Part shown: one piece after another, positions 17,804-27,343 of the stretch
Layout: each line of letters begins with the position of its first letter
How positions within the stretch are numbered: position 1 is the first letter of the stretch
Assembly: GCA_040768585.1 (NCBI GenBank)
Contig: JAXGMQ010000001.1
Span: 1 to 64,000 of the forward strand
Reading direction: 5' to 3'
Length of the DNA: 64,000 bases
Source of the DNA: JAXGMQ01 sp040768585
GTDB taxonomy: Bacteria; Caldisericota; Caldisericia; JAAYUI01
The notes under the pieces: model-generated
The model's database searches: none
What the model saw: the letters and a program-made list of their open reading frames with translations, nothing else
Told to the model about the DNA's origin: nothing
Translations under genes and position numbers: made by a program

Positions 17804-19441
17804 ATGGAATCCATCAATCTGACCTGGTTTATTCCAATCCTCATTGTTTTCCTTGGGGTTATGGCATTTCTTGCCTGGTTGGGCTATAAGCAGACAAAAT
17901 CTGCGAAGGACTATCTGGTTGCTGGCGGAAATGTAAACCCATACATGATGGCGCTTTCGTATGGAGCTGCCTTTATCTCAACTGCTGCAATTGTTGGGTT
18001 TGGTGGGCTTTCTGGCAAGTTTGGTCTTCATCTGATGTGGGTTGTGTTCCTGAACATCGCAATAGGTATTGTGGTTGCCTATCTTGTGTTTGGCAAACGC
18101 ATGAGACAGATGGGCAGAAACCTTGGCACAAGCACATTTTCAGAATTCCTTGGCAAAAGATTCGATTCTAGATTCAGCCAGTGGTTCTCGGCTGGAGTTA
18201 TTTTTATATTCATGCCGCTTTACGCTGCTGCGGTCATGCGTGGCGCTGCTGAGTTCATGACACCAATCTTCAATGTGGGTATTGAATGGCTTGCGCTCAT
18301 ATACATTGTGATCGTGGCAGTCTACGTCATCTTTGGCGGACTCAAGGGTGTCATCTACTCCGATAGTTTCCTCGGCTCTGTTATGCTTGTCAGCATGGTC
18401 ATACTCGTTGCATTTGTATACCAACAGCTCGGAGGAATTTCGAGCGCCCATTCACAATTGACAGATCTGGTTTCAAAAGTGCCGACCGACCAACTGATGC
18501 TCAACGCTGAAAAAGGCATATCCATGTTTGACCTGGGTTTTAAGGGGTGGACTGCCTTCCCTGTCTTCAACTCGGAGTTTTGGTGGTTGTCTGTATCTAC
18601 CCTCATGATGGGAATTGGAGTTGGCGTGCTTGCCCAACCACAGCTTCTTGTCAGATTCATGACTGTCAGAAAAAACAAAGACCTCAATAGAGCGCTCCTC
18701 GTTGGTGGAATATTCATTTTGATTGTCGTTGGTGGAGCATATGTGGCAGGCGCTCTGTCAAACGTCTTCTTCTTCAATGAAACTGGTACAATCGCTGTTA
18801 AGTCAGTCCCCGGCGGGAATATTGACCTCATTATTCCAACATTCATCAAGACGTATATGTCGCCAGCATTCTTGTATATATTCTTCCTAACTCTTATGGC
18901 TGCTGGAATCTCTACCTCTGCAGCACAGTTCCACACAATCGGTACAGCACTGGGCAAAGACATCTACGAGGACAATGTTGCACACACAAACCCGGAGGCA
19001 TCTAAGAATTCTCTTGTCTGGAAACGAGTTGGTATCGCTGTAGCAATCATTTTCACATACGTACTTGGTATCCTGATATTACCCAAGGGAATTGTAGGAA
19101 TTGGAACAGCGTTCTTTTTCTCGATAGCCGCTGCGACATTCCTGCCTGCTGTAATTGGCGGTCTTTTCTGGAGGAGAACAACGAAACAAGCCGCCAACTG
19201 GTCAATGATACTTGGTTTATTCTCATCTATCCTGTGGTCAGTCCTTTTCAACGCAAAGGTCTCCGGTGCCTTTGGAATCACACCGGTTTTCAACTACGCT
19301 CCCTGGACATACATTGAGCCAGGCGCAATAGGACTTGTCATCTCTATTCTCACTCTCTTCATCGTTTCAATGGCAACCAAACCACCACCAAAAGAACACG
19401 TTGAAACATGCTTCTCAAAAGCAGAAGCCCAGAATGATTAG
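17804..19441 (+). CDS. Sodium:solute symporter family transporter
   Basis: A 545-residue protein with about 13 membrane spans. The family features are YLVAGGNVNPYMMALSYGAAFISTAAIVGFGG split over spans 1-2, the GLKGVIYSD segment, and AAGISTSAAQFHTIGTALGKDIY, the conserved sodium-binding region of span 8. Substrate cannot be read reliably; the acetate/pantothenate/proline branch is likely. It follows its accessory protein with no gap that would hold a promoter. The nearby P5C dehydrogenase makes proline an attractive substrate, but the two are not in one operon. Confidence 0.9.
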   Translation: MESINLTWFIPILIVFLGVMAFLAWLGYKQTKSAKDYLVAGGNVNPYMMALSYGAAFISTAAIVGFGGLSGKFGLHLMWVVFLNIAIGIVVAYLVFGKRMRQMGRNLGTSTFSEFLGKRFDSRFSQWFSAGVIFIFMPLYAAAVMRGAAEFMTPIFNVGIEWLALIYIVIVAVYVIFGGLKGVIYSDSFLGSVMLVSMVILVAFVYQQLGGISSAHSQLTDLVSKVPTDQLMLNAEKGISMFDLGFKGWTAFPVFNSEFWWLSVSTLMMGIGVGVLAQPQLLVRFMTVRKNKDLNRALLVGGIFILIVVGGAYVAGALSNVFFFNETGTIAVKSVPGGNIDLIIPTFIKTYMSPAFLYIFFLTLMAAGISTSAAQFHTIGTALGKDIYEDNVAHTNPEASKNSLVWKRVGIAVAIIFTYVLGILILPKGIVGIGTAFFFSIAAATFLPAVIGGLFWRRTTKQAANWSMILGLFSSILWSVLFNAKVSGAFGITPVFNYAPWTYIEPGAIGLVISILTLFIVSMATKPPPKEHVETCFSKAEAQND

Positions 19442-19459
19442 ATAATTTTAAGAACACAT

Positions 19460-19494
19460 CTGGGAGTTCTAGCCCTCTGAACTAGAACTCCCAG
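19460..19494. terminator. 13-bp perfect inverted repeat between convergent genes
   Basis: ctgggagttctag (19460-19472) and ctagaactcccag (19482-19494) pair perfectly around a nine-base loop. The right arm is the last four codons plus stop of the minus-strand gene, so one hairpin could end both messages. Neither side has a strong U-tract. Confidence 0.55.
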
Positions 19495-21677
19495 TCGATG
19501 ATTATCTCTCTTGTGTCCTCAACCCATCGCACTGTTGCTCCGAGCGACTCGGCGATTGACCTGAGCGGCACAAGAGTTCTTCCCCGCTCAATGATTGGCC
19601 CGACGTCAATCTCAACCCTCTCACCATTGAAATCGGCATAGTTTTTGTATGCCCAATAAATCAGGATTGTTCCCCTTCTATCAATTGTGACTTTTCGAGT
19701 TTCTTGATCCCAGTCAACCTTACACCCAAATGTTTCTGCTACAAATCGAATTGGCACAAGCGTCCTGCCTTCGTGGATTCTTGATGGCACATCGAGTCTG
19801 ACGGGTTCGCCATTCACGAGCACATCCACAGAGTTTGGCAACATCTCAATCCGAAGTCTTGGATCTGTTGTAAAATCAATGGTTCTTGTTGTGTGCCAGG
19901 TTTCAGTCATTCTGTCATTTGGCGATGGACAAGTCCGACAGGTAACCTCAAAAGGTATTGTGAAATACGAACCTCCAGACAATTCCATGCAATCAAAACT
20001 AACGTTATACCTCGCCACGCCATTTCTTTGCGTGAGGACTGTAGATACACTCTCGATTCCCTGTGTGCCAAAGATTTCAAGTTCGAGATTCCTATTTATT
20101 CCATCCTTTGAGGTGATTTCTATCTCAAAATCTCCCCTATCTTGTCTTCTAAAATAGGGTGTTCCTTCTGGCAGAATTTTGATGTCATAGCAAGGTTCGC
20201 AAAGATCGCATTTCTTTGGGCTATTTGTTAAATCAAAGGTGAATCTTTCAAAAACATAGCCCCTGTTCTGTGGCTCCCTATAAACCCCATCGTTCGTTTT
20301 TATTGGGCTGTTGGTAAGAAAATAAATAGAGAAATCGTTCTCACCATCGCAGAAGGAATCGTCAGTAACATCTATTGTGACATCAAACGTCTGTATGATT
20401 CTGTTTCCATAATTCTTTACACCTTTGTAGTCGACCATCACCGCTTTGCATCTTTTGCCGGCCTCAAATGGTCTGTCAATAATAGCCGATGGTGTGACTC
20501 GACCATCATCTCTTCCTGATGCAACTTCGAGTGTGAAATGAACGGTTGATTCTTTGTAGTCAAATGCGCCAAGATATTTATTTGCAGGATTAATCACTTC
20601 TGCATACGCGCATTCATTCCACTTGAGAATCAATCCATCAGTCGAAACCATTGAGATTGATTTGCCTTCAACCAACAATGCGCTTCTAATGGCATAATTT
20701 ATCTGTCTTGCCCAAACCTGGTTGCCATCTCTATCCAGTCCGACAAAGTTTTTGTCCTTGTCCACAAAGTAGACAACTGAGCTGGTTGATGATAGTGGCG
20801 CTGTAATTCCTGCATAGTCAGGCTTTTGCCAGATAATCAGACCAGATTTTATGTCGATACAGCTTACTGTTCCGCTCTCATCCCCGAAAACTAAACTATC
20901 ACCAATCCTGACCCCCTTCGAGTGGACTGGGCCATTCAGCAATGTTGACCAAAGGAGGATACCTGAGCTCACATCCACACAATACACTCTTCCGTCAAGC
21001 GAGCCGATGTAGATGCTGTCACCAATTATCATTGGTTCCGCTTCAAACCACCCAAAACCTTTTACATCCCACAACTTCTTACCGGTTCTTTTGTCAAGAC
21101 AACGAAGAGCGTTATCATCACTTCCAAAAATCACATTCTCTCCGGCAATTGCTGGGGTACTCCATATTGGTGCGCTGGTTTCGTGTTTAAAAATTAAGTC
21201 TCCTGTGTCAAAATCGATGCAATAGAATCTCTGATCAGCGCAGCCAAAATACACTCTATTCGAGTCTATCAAAGGCTTGCCGACAATAGCATTTTCGGCT
21301 TTGAACTTCCAAACAATATCGAAATTCTTCAAATCAATTTTTGCAAGAGTTCCAGCTTTTGTGCCAATGACAGCACAACCATCAAAAACAGCTGGAGCTG
21401 AGATGATGTCTGATGAATCAATCGACTGAGACATCCAGATACTGCCCCCAACAACATATATCAATTCACCCCTTGATGTACCGAGAAGGTAACCACTGTT
21501 CCACCTAACCGGTGGGTACTTCGATATGTAGTCCGATTTGATATTAGCAATAACCTCTGAAGAAAACGGAGGAAAAGGAGTATCAGAATTAGCGGCTGTA
21601 TCGGCACGTAGATAATTCATGCTGCCAAAGACTGGATTCATCAACATAACAAGGCAAACAACCAGAAATCTTTTCAT
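19482..21677 (-). CDS. Secreted PQQ-propeller protein with stalk domains
   Basis: A 731-residue exported protein with a signal peptide (about 1-25). Residues 60-340 hold at least six repeats of the PQQ/WD-like type, each with a segment like GRVYCVDVSSGILLW, forming a beta-propeller. The middle (about 370-590) is a cysteine-containing beta region. The C-terminus has two copper-amine-oxidase-like stalk repeats, each ending GRTLVPIRFVAETFG or GRTLVPLRSIAESLG plus a V-x-W motif. It has no catalytic residues for quinoprotein dehydrogenase activity, so a structural or assembly role is more likely. A ribosome site AGGTAAG precedes the ATG. Confidence 0.85.
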   Translation of the reverse strand: MKRFLVVCLVMLMNPVFGSMNYLRADTAANSDTPFPPFSSEVIANIKSDYISKYPPVRWNSGYLLGTSRGELIYVVGGSIWMSQSIDSSDIISAPAVFDGCAVIGTKAGTLAKIDLKNFDIVWKFKAENAIVGKPLIDSNRVYFGCADQRFYCIDFDTGDLIFKHETSAPIWSTPAIAGENVIFGSDDNALRCLDKRTGKKLWDVKGFGWFEAEPMIIGDSIYIGSLDGRVYCVDVSSGILLWSTLLNGPVHSKGVRIGDSLVFGDESGTVSCIDIKSGLIIWQKPDYAGITAPLSSTSSVVYFVDKDKNFVGLDRDGNQVWARQINYAIRSALLVEGKSISMVSTDGLILKWNECAYAEVINPANKYLGAFDYKESTVHFTLEVASGRDDGRVTPSAIIDRPFEAGKRCKAVMVDYKGVKNYGNRIIQTFDVTIDVTDDSFCDGENDFSIYFLTNSPIKTNDGVYREPQNRGYVFERFTFDLTNSPKKCDLCEPCYDIKILPEGTPYFRRQDRGDFEIEITSKDGINRNLELEIFGTQGIESVSTVLTQRNGVARYNVSFDCMELSGGSYFTIPFEVTCRTCPSPNDRMTETWHTTRTIDFTTDPRLRIEMLPNSVDVLVNGEPVRLDVPSRIHEGRTLVPIRFVAETFGCKVDWDQETRKVTIDRRGTILIYWAYKNYADFNGERVEIDVGPIIERGRTLVPLRSIAESLGATVRWVEDTREIIIDWEF

Positions 21678-21713
21678 CTTACCTATTACAGTTTCAGTAA
21701 ATTTTTGGTTCTT

Positions 21714-21742
21714 TTGTTTGTGCGTTTCTTTTGTGCTAGAAT
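21714..21742 (+). promoter_or_regulatory. Putative promoter of the class II aldolase gene
   Basis: TTGTTT (21714-21719), 17-base spacer, TAGAAT (21737-21742). The -10 ends eight bases before ATG 21751, and no Shine-Dalgarno motif lies between them. Confidence 0.4.
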
Positions 21743-21750
21743 ATCAGCAA

Positions 21751-22416
21751 ATGAGCGTATCTATCAGAGCCTGGAAGAAAAACATTGTTGAAACCGCAAG
21801 ATATTTGGCAAGCAGAGGCTGGGCGGAGGCAGGGGCTGGGAACATCTCGGTTGCAGTCAATTATCAGACCAGAAAACATGAACTCAAAACTGGCGATAAT
21901 GTCGACTTTACGAGGGACGTCAATATCCTTGCGACATCCTCAGGCTCAAGGTTTCGAAAACTGGGTCTGGATGAAATTGGTCTTGTGACGATTGATTCGT
22001 CAACAAACCAAATCTTTCACAATTTCAAATCCAAAAAGCCGACATCCGAGGTACTGGCGCATCTCCTAGTCCATTCGAAATCCGTTAAATCAGACCACCT
22101 TGCAGTTGTTCACTGCCATACAACAAGCACTGTGGCACTTACCCACAAGCTCCATGACAACCTATCAATTCAGCTCATGAAAATGCACACCGAGATGGAG
22201 TATTACTTCCCATCTGGAATCTGCCATCTGGACGCTCATAAACCTGGTTCATGTGAGTTGGCAAAGGAAACGGCAAAAGCTTTTGAATCAGGTTTCAGAT
22301 TTATCGTATGGCCTCATCACGGTGTGGTTGCAATTGCAGATTCGTTGGATGGATGCGTAGATATGATCGAAGCTGTTGAGAAGGCTGCAACGATGTGGCT
22401 CTATTTGAACCCATAG
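21751..22416 (+). CDS. Class II aldolase, rhamnulose-1-phosphate aldolase-like
   Basis: A 221-residue zinc-dependent aldolase of the class II/adducin family. It matches the RhaD pattern: RGWAEAGAGNISV near residue 22 (phosphate site), PTSE with Glu100 as catalytic acid/base, HCH with His121 and His123 as zinc ligands, and WPHHGVV with His190 as the third ligand. It is about 50 residues shorter than E. coli RhaD. Enzymes of this family split ketose-1-phosphates into DHAP and an aldehyde. No rhamnose genes are near; methylthioribulose-1-phosphate is an alternative substrate because mtnA, mtnP and mtaD are in this window. ATG 21751 is chosen because the upstream extension overlaps the divergent gene. 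Confidence 0.85.
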   Translation: MSVSIRAWKKNIVETARYLASRGWAEAGAGNISVAVNYQTRKHELKTGDNVDFTRDVNILATSSGSRFRKLGLDEIGLVTIDSSTNQIFHNFKSKKPTSEVLAHLLVHSKSVKSDHLAVVHCHTTSTVALTHKLHDNLSIQLMKMHTEMEYYFPSGICHLDAHKPGSCELAKETAKAFESGFRFIVWPHHGVVAIADSLDGCVDMIEAVEKAATMWLYLNP

Positions 22417-22628
22417 CATGTCCACTTATCACTACGGATTCGTTCTGTAATCCCTGATTAACCCAGTAGAGTGGGATACATCTGACATTGAGTAAATCCC
22501 CATCAGCAAACTAGAAAAAACGGGAATAACGCGTTAGCATTCTGTTAGATTTTTTGAACTCAATTCTCCCAAATTATCGAGTGCTTACAGATACTTTTGA
22601 AAAGATCGAAAACCTGATAAGCCAACAA
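22417..22628. other. Non-coding stretch before tRNA-Leu
   Basis: I see no ORF, RNA gene or clear hairpin with U-tract here. Together with the tRNA and the enolase promoter it makes the 431-base gap between the aldolase and enolase genes. Confidence 0.5.
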
Positions 22629-22715
22629 TGGTGCCGAAGAAGGGACTCGAACCCCCACCCAGTTGCCTGGACATGGACCTGAACCATGCGCGTCTGCCAA
22701 TTCCGCCACTTCGGC
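22629..22715 (-). tRNA. tRNA-Leu (anticodon CAG)
   Basis: The minus strand folds as a class II tRNA of 87 bases including an encoded CCA. The acceptor stem is GCCGAAG/CTTCGGC, followed by A and CCA. The anticodon stem CATGG/CCATG encloses the loop TTCAGGT, giving CAG, which reads CUG leucine codons. A long variable arm and the T-arm GGGTTCGAGTCCC are present. The D-loop holds TTGGCAGAC. Confidence 0.95.
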
Positions 22716-22747
22716 ACAAAAGAAATTCAAAAATAAACTTTCTTGAG

Positions 22748-22776
22748 TTTACGCAGCGTAAGTAGATATATATAAT
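22748..22776 (+). promoter_or_regulatory. Putative promoter of enolase
   Basis: TTTACG (22748-22753), a 17-base spacer and a perfect TATAAT (22771-22776), 71 bases upstream of the enolase ATG. Confidence 0.45.
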
Positions 22777-22847
22777 CAACACTTGCGACCCGTCAAGGGA
22801 ACAAACAAAAAACGCGATTTGTTAGTGAAAAAGGTAGGAGTGAAAAC

Positions 22848-24101
22848 ATGTGCACAATCGATGATATTTATGCCAGACAGATTTTGGATTCAAGAGGAAA
22901 CCCAACAATCGAAGTGGATTGTCAGCTCTCGGATGGCAGTATCGGAAGAGCAGCGGTACCCTCTGGAGCATCGACCGGAACCCGTGAGGCTCTTGAGCTT
23001 CGAGATGGAAACCCAAGTTTTTACGTAGGAAAGTCAGTTGAAAAGGCAGTCTCAAACGTAAACGAGATTATTTCGAATGAACTCTTCGAGTTCGATGCGT
23101 TTTCCCAGAGAGACATTGATGGGACGATGCTTGATATTGATGGTTCATCCAACAAGAAGAAGCTCGGAGCAAACGCAATCCTCGGTGTTTCGATGGCTGT
23201 CGCCAGAGCTGCTGCAAATTCTCTCGGTCTCCCGCTCTATCGCTACCTTGGTGGAGCCTTGGCAAACATCATGCCAGTTCCAATGATGAACGTTATCAAC
23301 GGTGGAGCGCATGCTGATAACAACCTCGACCTTCAGGAATTCATGATTTTCCCATCTGGCGCAAAATCGTTCTCAGATGGTCTTCGAATGGGTACTGAGA
23401 TTTACCACACGCTTAAGAAAATTCTCAAAGACAAAAAACTTTCTACAGCCGTCGGCGATGAGGGTGGATTCGCGCCAAACCTAAATAGCCATGAGGAGGC
23501 ATTTCAGATTCTGATTGAGGCAATCAAGAAGGCTGGTTACAAACCTGGCGATGATTGTTCTCTGGCAATTGATGCAGCAACCTCAGAGATTTTTAAGAAT
23601 GGAAAATACAGCTTTGAGGGCAAAGAGATCACAGCAAGTGAACTCAACGATTGGTATCAATCCATGGTTGAAAAATACCCAATTGTCTCAATCGAGGATG
23701 GAATGGCAGAGCAGGACAAAGAGGGTTGGAAACTCCACACCAAAACCCTTGGCAACAAGGTTCAGCTTGTTGGTGATGATGTGTTTGTCACAAATCCAGA
23801 GATTTTCAGTCAAGGCATCGAAGATGGAATCGCAAACGCGATACTCATTAAACTAAATCAAGTTGGTAGTGTCACAGAAACATGGGATACGATAGAGCTT
23901 GCAAGAAAGCACAATTACAAGTACGTCATATCCCACAGATCGGGTGAGACTTCAGACACCTTCATCTCACACCTGGCTGTTGCGTCAGGAGCTGGACAGA
24001 TAAAGACTGGAGCTCCCGCTCGAGCAGAGAGAGTTGAAAAATACAACGAGCTTCTTCGAATCGAGGAAGAACTCGGTGAGTTTGAGGTTTATGGAAACTG
24101 A
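22848..24101 (+). CDS. eno: Enolase
   Basis: A 417-residue phosphopyruvate hydratase, the glycolytic enzyme that makes phosphoenolpyruvate from 2-phosphoglycerate. Family features are ARQILDSRGNPTIEVD at the start, SGASTGTREALELRD, the acid GDEGGFAPN (catalytic Glu region), the metal ligands in SIEDGMAEQD and GDDVFVTN, and the SHRSGETSDTFI loop. Length is normal. GGTAGGAG lies upstream of the ATG. The next gene begins only 16 bases after the stop, so a secreted PQQ protein is probably co-transcribed with enolase. Confidence 0.98.
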   Translation: MCTIDDIYARQILDSRGNPTIEVDCQLSDGSIGRAAVPSGASTGTREALELRDGNPSFYVGKSVEKAVSNVNEIISNELFEFDAFSQRDIDGTMLDIDGSSNKKKLGANAILGVSMAVARAAANSLGLPLYRYLGGALANIMPVPMMNVINGGAHADNNLDLQEFMIFPSGAKSFSDGLRMGTEIYHTLKKILKDKKLSTAVGDEGGFAPNLNSHEEAFQILIEAIKKAGYKPGDDCSLAIDAATSEIFKNGKYSFEGKEITASELNDWYQSMVEKYPIVSIEDGMAEQDKEGWKLHTKTLGNKVQLVGDDVFVTNPEIFSQGIEDGIANAILIKLNQVGSVTETWDTIELARKHNYKYVISHRSGETSDTFISHLAVASGAGQIKTGAPARAERVEKYNELLRIEEELGEFEVYGN

Positions 24102-24117
24102 TAAAGGAGTTTCAAAA

Positions 24118-27100
24118 ATGAAAAAACTTTTCCTTGTTGTGCTTGCCTGCCTTGTTGCACTTCCCATCGCTGGACTTGGCGCAAACTCATATGTTGAATG
24201 GCCAAACATGATGCACGATGATGCACACACCAATTATTCCTCTTCGACCACTCTCCCTGAAGTTATGCAAAGAAACTGGGTTTACTACTCCGACGGTACA
24301 ATCTACAGTCATTTCGCAAAGGGAGATAAACTCTATTTTGCGGATACAAATGGCATCGTCGCTGCGCTCAACCAATCAAATGGTCAGGAAGCCTGGAGAT
24401 ATGAGATAGGCAAACCAGGTCAGGTTATGGTTGGCTCATCAAACGATCTTCTGATTTATGTCAGAGTTGACATGCAGATGCCATCAGGTGGTGGCGGCAC
24501 CGGTGGTGGACGAGGAGGTCGCGGAGGTGGTGGTGGTCGTGGACCACACGCCATGACTACAAATAGTGGTGATTTTAATTTTACAACCAACGCTGAAGAA
24601 GACCCCAGAACTATGACATTCGGCGCTCTCAACCTTGAAACAGGAGAAGAAATCTGGCGCAAGGAACTCGAAGGAACTGAAATCATGGGCGGCGGTTTGA
24701 TAACCGATGATAAGGCTTATGTTGCTTTTGCTGATACGAATACACGACCAGCAACCTACAGACTTGCGTGTATTGACCCAGCGAACGGCAATGAGCTCTG
24801 GAGCACCCCATACGATAAATCACTCGGTCAGCTTTTGACACTTGGCGATGGGATGCTTTACTCTTCGGGTTTGGTTGTCGAGCTTCAAGAGGACAATCCA
24901 ATGGGTGGAACAATCAAGGAAACAAACATTGTAGCCTTTGACCTTAATGGTAAGATTGCCTGGGAGAAGAAGCTTGGCGAACGCATTATGGTCGGAATGA
25001 TTTCATACGACAATGGAAATATCTATTTCGGAAATGTCAACATCCCCGAGCAGTTTAGTATGAGGGATATACCAGAGTCATTCATCAATTCATATGATGC
25101 AAAAACAGGTGAGAAAAACTGGAGCTTTGGATTAAAAGAGTTTAAATATAAAGAAGAACCAATGGGGGACATGCTTCTTTTTGGACTCCCTTCAGTAACA
25201 TCAAACAGCATCATCGTTCAGTGTATGATATCAAAAACAATTGCTCTCGACAAAAACACAGGTGCTCTTAAATGGGCAAGTACAACTCCAGGTGGTGTGT
25301 CATACACCGGCATCCAGTATTCTGTGGCTAAGAACGTAGTCGCAAGCGTCAGAGGATCAAAATTCTCCCTGACCGATATAATGAGTGGTGAGGTCATTTT
25401 CACCGATGATACCAAAATGGAGAGCAGCTTGTTTGGCGGCTCAATGATTATGCCAATCCCCATTATTGCCAACGATAAGGTGTTTGTCAGTGGTGATAGA
25501 ATAATCTGCTATGGCGAGAAGGTGATTGGTCTTTACAGTGACCCACCAGAAGTCATCATTGATCAGATATATCCAAACGAGACTAAAATCCGAAAAATTA
25601 GGGTTTACTACAACGACAGTGCGGAGATAGATGGCACTCTTTCAACGTCTGAGTCCTGGATTAAACTCTCATCAACAACCTACAAAACGGCATCGCAAAC
25701 ATACGAGGTCTCTGTTTCATCAGAGGGTATGGAGCCAGGCGAGTACAGGGGAACAATTGATGTTGATTCAACCGTTGGTAAACTCTCAATCCCTGTCATC
25801 ATGAATGTTTCTCCAAAACCACCGATTAAGCTGGTTGTCAATCTCGAAGATACAAGTTACACGAACCAAAATCCTTTCAAGGTTACGGGCTCCACAGCTC
25901 CTGGGGCGACTGTCTCAGTCAATGAGAGACCGATAAGTGTCAAGACTGACGGAAGCTTTGAAGAGATGATTCCGATAAAAGATGGTGAGAACAGACTCAA
26001 TTTCCATGCCCAAGACAACAAAGGCAACATAGCGGACATAGCGAAGGTTGTAATCCTCGATGACAGGAAACCCATCATTAGAACCAACCTAAAAGATGGC
26101 ACATTTGTTACGGAGTTGCCTTTCACATTCCTTGGCAGCACAGAGCCTGGGGCAAAGCTTCTTGTTAATGATGAGCCAACGGAGGTTGCGCCAAACGGTG
26201 AGTTTGAGGCAGTAATTACAGAACTTGAGAATGGAGAACAGACCATTGCAATGTTCGCAAAAGATGTTGCTGGCAACACCTTCAAGCTTGAGAGGATGAT
26301 TTCGGTTGACACAACTCCGCTTCCACTCGAACTCGATGTTGAGTTGATTCAAGACCAGTTTACTACAACAAACAAGAAGGAATTTGAGATAACCGGCACA
26401 ACTGCTCCAATGTCTGCTGTTACTGTGTTGCTCAATATGAGTCCTGTTGGTGGAGCCATGTCAGACACAGAAGGCAAGTTCACCATTAAATTCCCTGTTG
26501 AGGATGGTCAATATCGAGTTTCGGTATCTGTGCAATCACAAACTGGCAAAACAGTGGATGCAAGTTTCATGCTCATCGTTGATACTGTTGCGCCTGTTAT
26601 AGAGTGCGATGTGCCAGAGCTCGTAGAAGAATCCAAACTTGTTATCACTGGTCAAACAGAGCCAACGACAACAATCGTTATTGGTGAGGTCACAACTCAG
26701 TCAGATAAGGAAGGTAAGTTCATAATTGAGGTTGAGCTAAAACCAGGTCTCAATTCCCTCAAAATCAAAGCATTTGATTCAGCTGGAAATTCATCCTCAG
26801 TTACAAAGTATGTCAAGCTCCAGGAGAAGGTCGAGATCCAGACAATTAGGCTCAAACTCTGGGTTAATAAAAAAGACTTCTACATCAATGGAGAAAAATC
26901 AGCCGACCTTGACCCAATGCCAACCAGCAAGTCACCGCCACTTCCTGCTAATCTTGCTGGTAACACGTATATGCCAGTCAGAGCGATACTTGAGGCTCTT
27001 GGCGCAGAGATTGGTTGGGATGCAACTGAGAGAAGAGTTGATGTTACTCTTGCCAAACCAGATGGCACAAAAACATTCCTTCAGCTCTGGATTGACAAAC

Positions 27101-27285
27101 CAACAGCCAAGCTTGATGGCAAGGAAGTTCAGATAGTAGGAGCTGATGGAAAGACAGCTCTCTATCCAACAATTGTTGGTGGTCGTACCATGCTACCTCT
27201 TAGATTTGCTGTTGAGTCAGTTGGTGGTTCAGTAGGTTGGATTGCCTCAGAACAGGCTATAGAGATAGTTTATCCGGCGGAGTAG
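24118..27285 (+). CDS. Secreted PQQ-propeller/Ig-like/stalk protein
   Basis: A 1055-residue exported protein; signal peptide about residues 1-23. Residues 30-470 form a PQQ-like propeller with repeats such as GIVAALNQSNGQEAWRYE. A glycine-rich run, almost only Gly and Arg, interrupts it at residues 124-142. A BACON-like beta domain (about 490-565) follows, then four Ig-like modules that repeat a TGSTAPGATVSVN-type strand (about 570-890). The last 130 residues are a two-part copper-amine-oxidase-like stalk with GNTYMPVRAILEALGA and GRTMLPLRFAVESVGG. ATG 24118 is preceded by AAAGGAG; the open frame upstream overlaps enolase. The stalk is nearly identical in DNA to that of the next gene. Confidence 0.87.
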   Translation: MKKLFLVVLACLVALPIAGLGANSYVEWPNMMHDDAHTNYSSSTTLPEVMQRNWVYYSDGTIYSHFAKGDKLYFADTNGIVAALNQSNGQEAWRYEIGKPGQVMVGSSNDLLIYVRVDMQMPSGGGGTGGGRGGRGGGGGRGPHAMTTNSGDFNFTTNAEEDPRTMTFGALNLETGEEIWRKELEGTEIMGGGLITDDKAYVAFADTNTRPATYRLACIDPANGNELWSTPYDKSLGQLLTLGDGMLYSSGLVVELQEDNPMGGTIKETNIVAFDLNGKIAWEKKLGERIMVGMISYDNGNIYFGNVNIPEQFSMRDIPESFINSYDAKTGEKNWSFGLKEFKYKEEPMGDMLLFGLPSVTSNSIIVQCMISKTIALDKNTGALKWASTTPGGVSYTGIQYSVAKNVVASVRGSKFSLTDIMSGEVIFTDDTKMESSLFGGSMIMPIPIIANDKVFVSGDRIICYGEKVIGLYSDPPEVIIDQIYPNETKIRKIRVYYNDSAEIDGTLSTSESWIKLSSTTYKTASQTYEVSVSSEGMEPGEYRGTIDVDSTVGKLSIPVIMNVSPKPPIKLVVNLEDTSYTNQNPFKVTGSTAPGATVSVNERPISVKTDGSFEEMIPIKDGENRLNFHAQDNKGNIADIAKVVILDDRKPIIRTNLKDGTFVTELPFTFLGSTEPGAKLLVNDEPTEVAPNGEFEAVITELENGEQTIAMFAKDVAGNTFKLERMISVDTTPLPLELDVELIQDQFTTTNKKEFEITGTTAPMSAVTVLLNMSPVGGAMSDTEGKFTIKFPVEDGQYRVSVSVQSQTGKTVDASFMLIVDTVAPVIECDVPELVEESKLVITGQTEPTTTIVIGEVTTQSDKEGKFIIEVELKPGLNSLKIKAFDSAGNSSSVTKYVKLQEKVEIQTIRLKLWVNKKDFYINGEKSADLDPMPTSKSPPLPANLAGNTYMPVRAILEALGAEIGWDATERRVDVTLAKPDGTKTFLQLWIDKPTAKLDGKEVQIVGADGKTALYPTIVGGRTMLPLRFAVESVGGSVGWIASEQAIEIVYPAE
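26895..27281 (+). repeat. 387-bp near-identical repeat, copy 1
   Basis: This encodes the C-terminal stalk of the 24118 gene and matches 30019-30405 with only three differences, all synonymous and clustered (near 27189-27201). Confidence 0.95.
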
Positions 27286-27343
27286 CCACAAAATGATTGC
27301 TAATATAATATAGCAATTCAGCTTTTAGTTGATATCGCTTTTC

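Noticed and set aside
18355..18963. 202-codon minus-strand frame
   Set aside because: Antisense to the symporter, whose membrane protein codons give long open antisense frames.
19482..21677. Quinoprotein alcohol dehydrogenase
   Set aside because: The blades match PQQ-like repeats but the cofactor and calcium ligand pattern and the vicinal disulfide are not seen.
22585..22782. 65-codon minus-strand frame
   Set aside because: It covers the tRNA-Leu gene, and the peptide is simply the translated tRNA.
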